Positions 33,172 through 35,210 of a stretch of DNA of 35,210 nucleotides are shown in pieces; positions within the stretch are counted from its first letter, which is position 1; each line of letters starts with the position of its first letter. The stretch is from an uncultured Spartobacteria bacterium (GTDB lineage: Bacteria; Verrucomicrobiota; Verrucomicrobiia; Chthoniobacterales; Chthoniobacteraceae). Under the pieces are notes generated by a model. The model saw only the letters and a program-made list of their open reading frames with translations, did no database searches and was not told the origin of the DNA. A program made the position numbers and the translations under genes. The DNA is taken from NCBI GenBank assembly GCA_903919125.1, contig CAIXGS010000012.1:91706-126915 (forward strand), read 5' to 3'.

Positions 33172-35116
33172 GGTGCGGGAGGGAGTTGTTTGAGCCAGGT
33201 CAGATTGAAAACGTAGTGGTTGCGGCTGCTAAGGAGCTGGATGCGTCCGTCGCGCGTCTGAGTGGCGGTGAGGTAGCCGCCAATTTCGGCCATGGTGGGG
33301 CTAAGATGGAAGAGACCCCGTCCGTCGGTGCCCGGCACTGTGCGGGCGGGTCCGCCTGGCGTGATGAGCCGGCGCACGGGCCAGGTCTTGCCCTCATCGA
33401 ACGAGACGGCGGCGAAAAGGCCGTAGCCGTTGAAATTGCTGCCATCGGCGGCCTTAAAGGAGAGGCCGCGGCGATTCTTCCAGTTCAGCCCCTGATCGGT
33501 GAAGGAACAGAGCAGAATCGGCCCTTCTTTAAGCCGCAGAAGCAAGGGGCGCTGGCCGCTTGTGACCGCCGGAAACTCGCTGACCTCAACCTGCCACGAC
33601 TTGCCGAGGTCGCTGCTAAAGCTGAGTGCGAGCTTAAATTCAAAATGCTCTTGATCGGGCAGCGGATCGTTGCGGCTGAGCGCCATAATACGTCCATCAG
33701 CCAGTTCCACGAGCGGCGCATGGATGCCAGGGTAGCGAGCATAGACGCCCCCGGGACGTTGATCGCGCTCCGGCTTCACAAGCTGGTTGTGCTGCCAAGT
33801 ACGGCCGCTATCCTTACTAAAGATGAGGCTGGTGGTGCGAGAATCATGCGATGCTACGAGCGTGCCGTCGCGTAAGCGGATCACCTGGTTGCCGAGCTCG
33901 CCATGAGGGAAAATCGCGAGTGGCTTGGACCACGTTGCGCCATTGTTGTTAGAGGTGCGCACGATGTTTTCGCAGTAGCCGCGGGCGAAGTGGAATAGAG
34001 TCTTATCGCCGTCCCACCAAAGCTTGGGCGCGTGATCGTTCACATCAGGTCCGTCGAAAAAGGGCGATGCCTCTTCCCATTGCGTAGAGCCAAATCGAAG
34101 CCGGCTTGCCACGTTGCAAAGTTCGGTACCGATCTCCATCGTGCAGGAAAACCACGTCGCCAGCAGGTCGCCATTCGGGCACTCGACCACCGACGGACTG
34201 TGGTTATGCCGGGAGTAAAGCGGCCCATAGGAGTCCACCGGTATCTTCACGAACTCGTTTGGCCCGCTGAAAAACGGCACGTCCTCCGCCTGTGTTTGGA
34301 TCTTCGGCACCGACTGGCTCACGCGCTGCGCATTCAGCGGCGCGGAGGATGGCGGCAGCATCTGACCCTTCGGTAATTCACCCATCACCACTCGGAAGCC
34401 GGTCGTGGGACTGCGCGATTCAGGAATCCACGCTGAACGATTTGCCGAGCGCAGCAAGTAGCTCAGCAAAGAATGCGACCCGCCACGAAATACCCGGAAA
34501 TCGCCATCCACTCGACCCAACGGGTCAGTTTGCGGACCTGCTTCATAGGGTCCGTACCAGTCGAGGCACCACTCTGCCACGTTTCCATGCATGTCGTGGA
34601 GTCCCCACGCATTCGCTGGTGTTTCCGCGACACGGAGCGATGGCACTTGATTCATTGGGCGATACTCGACGGGCATTAGACTCCCCTCGGGGAAGAAAAG
34701 CGGACGCCAGTTGTCATCGCGGAACCACTTCTGAAAGCCCTTGGGCAAAGTCTCGCCGCTGCTGAATAATGTCTTTGAGTCTGCGCGACACGCATACTCC
34801 CACTCCGCCTCAGTCGGTAGCCGATAAGTACGGCCCTCCTTTTTCGAGAGCCACACGCAAAACTCCGTCGCCTCATTCCAGCTTACCTCCGTCACCGCTT
34901 CGTCATCCGCCGCCCGCTTCTGATGCTTCGCTTGAAACTGCCGATACTGTCCCGCCGTCACCTCAGTCACCCCAAGATAGAACTCCTGTGTGATTCTAAC
35001 CGGGTGCGCCGGTCGCTCATCGAAGTCGGCGAGGTTCGTTTCCTCCGGGTGCTTCGTGAAAAAGTAGTCATACCAAATCTTGAAGAAAACTGGTTCTTCT
35101 CTCCCGGGAACGCGGA
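33168..35116 (-). CDS. FGE-like domain plus sialidase-like propeller (3' exon; 5' part beyond window, behind a group II intron)
   Basis: The coding sequence runs from an intron junction at about 35116 to the stop at 33168. The first ~240 codons are a formylglycine-generating-enzyme-like (SUMF1/DUF323) domain: FYLGVTEVTAGQYRQF, YRLPTEAEWEYACRA, DMHGNVAEWCLDWYG, RVFRGGSHSLLSYLLRSANR. In genuine FGE the last motif carries two copper-binding cysteines (GGSxxCxxxxC); here leucines stand in their place. A sialidase-like propeller follows (~34200-33190) with Asp boxes SNNNGATW, SKDSGRTW, SSDLGKSW, SFDEGKTW. The frame would stay open up to 35195, but that part translates intron domains V and VI and should not be annotated as protein. 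It is coupled to the LamG-sialidase gene by a 4-bp ATGA overlap. Confidence 0.82.
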
Positions 35117-35210
35117 ATAGAGTAGGGAGACGCGTTTGGTAAACCACCCACACGCGTCTCCCCCTCATCGAACCGGACGGGCGGATTTCCCGCATCCGGC
35201 TCTCGGAGGC
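35117..35210 (-). mobile_element. 3' end of a group II intron (domains V and VI), truncated by the window edge
   Basis: On the minus strand, 35202-35170 forms domain V, beginning GAGCCGGATGCGG, a GAAA-containing loop, and ending CCGTCCGGTTC. It has the catalytic AGC triad, the paired GAGCCGGA/TCCGGTTC base and the two-nucleotide bulge. It is followed by domain VI, an 11-bp perfect stem (35152-35162 with 35125-35135) and then CTACTCTAT ending at 35117, with an unpaired A at 35123, seven bases from the end, in the place of the branch-point adenosine. The intron ends AT just before the FGE-sialidase exon. The rest, probably with a reverse transcriptase, lies beyond the window. Confidence 0.82.

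Noticed and set aside
34032-34765. Plus-strand frames of 114 and 157 codons
   Set aside because: Antisense to the FGE-sialidase gene; no motif and irregular composition.

Overview
The window is a bacterial chromosome segment that starts at the replication-initiation locus. It most likely comes from the Planctomycetota-Verrucomicrobiota-Chlamydiota group, and Verrucomicrobiota is my best guess. The reasons are the mix of a FliW/CsrA pair, bactofilins (one with zinc ribbons), GYF-type and FecR-type proteins, a secreted sialidase pair with a formylglycine-generating-enzyme-like fold, and an almost complete lack of Shine-Dalgarno sequences. No 16S gene is present, so the lineage is inference.

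Region by region. 1-236 is the tail of a probable sodium:solute symporter. 237-662 is an AT-richer gap with a helically phased cluster of DnaA-box-like 9-mers (candidate oriC), followed by dnaA and dnaN. tRNA-Leu(CAG) follows at 3.4 kb, then an unrecognised protein built from a nested 15-residue repeat (3.7-4.4 kb), a small zinc-finger protein, and a convergent GYF-domain membrane protein. 6.1-8.2 kb holds isocitrate dehydrogenase and a degenerate metallo-beta-lactamase-like protein. 8.3-10.6 kb is a three-gene deoxysugar or aldose operon (TIM-barrel isomerase, FucU/RbsD mutarotase, aldo/keto reductase). 10.9-15.7 kb holds an AI-2E-family permease, csrA-fliW, acpP, mdh and a CbpA-type dnaJ. 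15.9-17.7 kb is an oppBC-type permease pair without its other subunits. 17.8-21.0 kb is a very long secreted FecR-domain protein. 21.3-24.1 kb holds an MFS transporter and two bactofilins. 24.5-28.9 kb is a rightward housekeeping run: ABC ATPase, glnB (PII), uppP, an rsmA-Nudix fusion and ubiA.

28.9-35.2 kb looks more accessory. It has a secreted alpha/beta-hydrolase preceded by a G-rich (on the minus strand) short tandem repeat, a decayed fragment of a type I restriction HsdR gene, and two translationally coupled leftward genes for secreted sialidase-like proteins. The upstream sialidase gene carries an FGE-like domain that lacks the catalytic cysteines. At the window edge it runs into the 3' end of a group II intron (domains V and VI), so its 5' exon lies outside the window.

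The observations most worth following are the group II intron junction inside the FGE-sialidase gene, the nested-repeat protein, the 10.5-bp-phased DnaA-box array, the RsmA-Nudix fusion, the zinc-ribbon bactofilin, the structured acpP leader and the HsdR relic. I did not find a CRISPR array, prophage or complete defence system.
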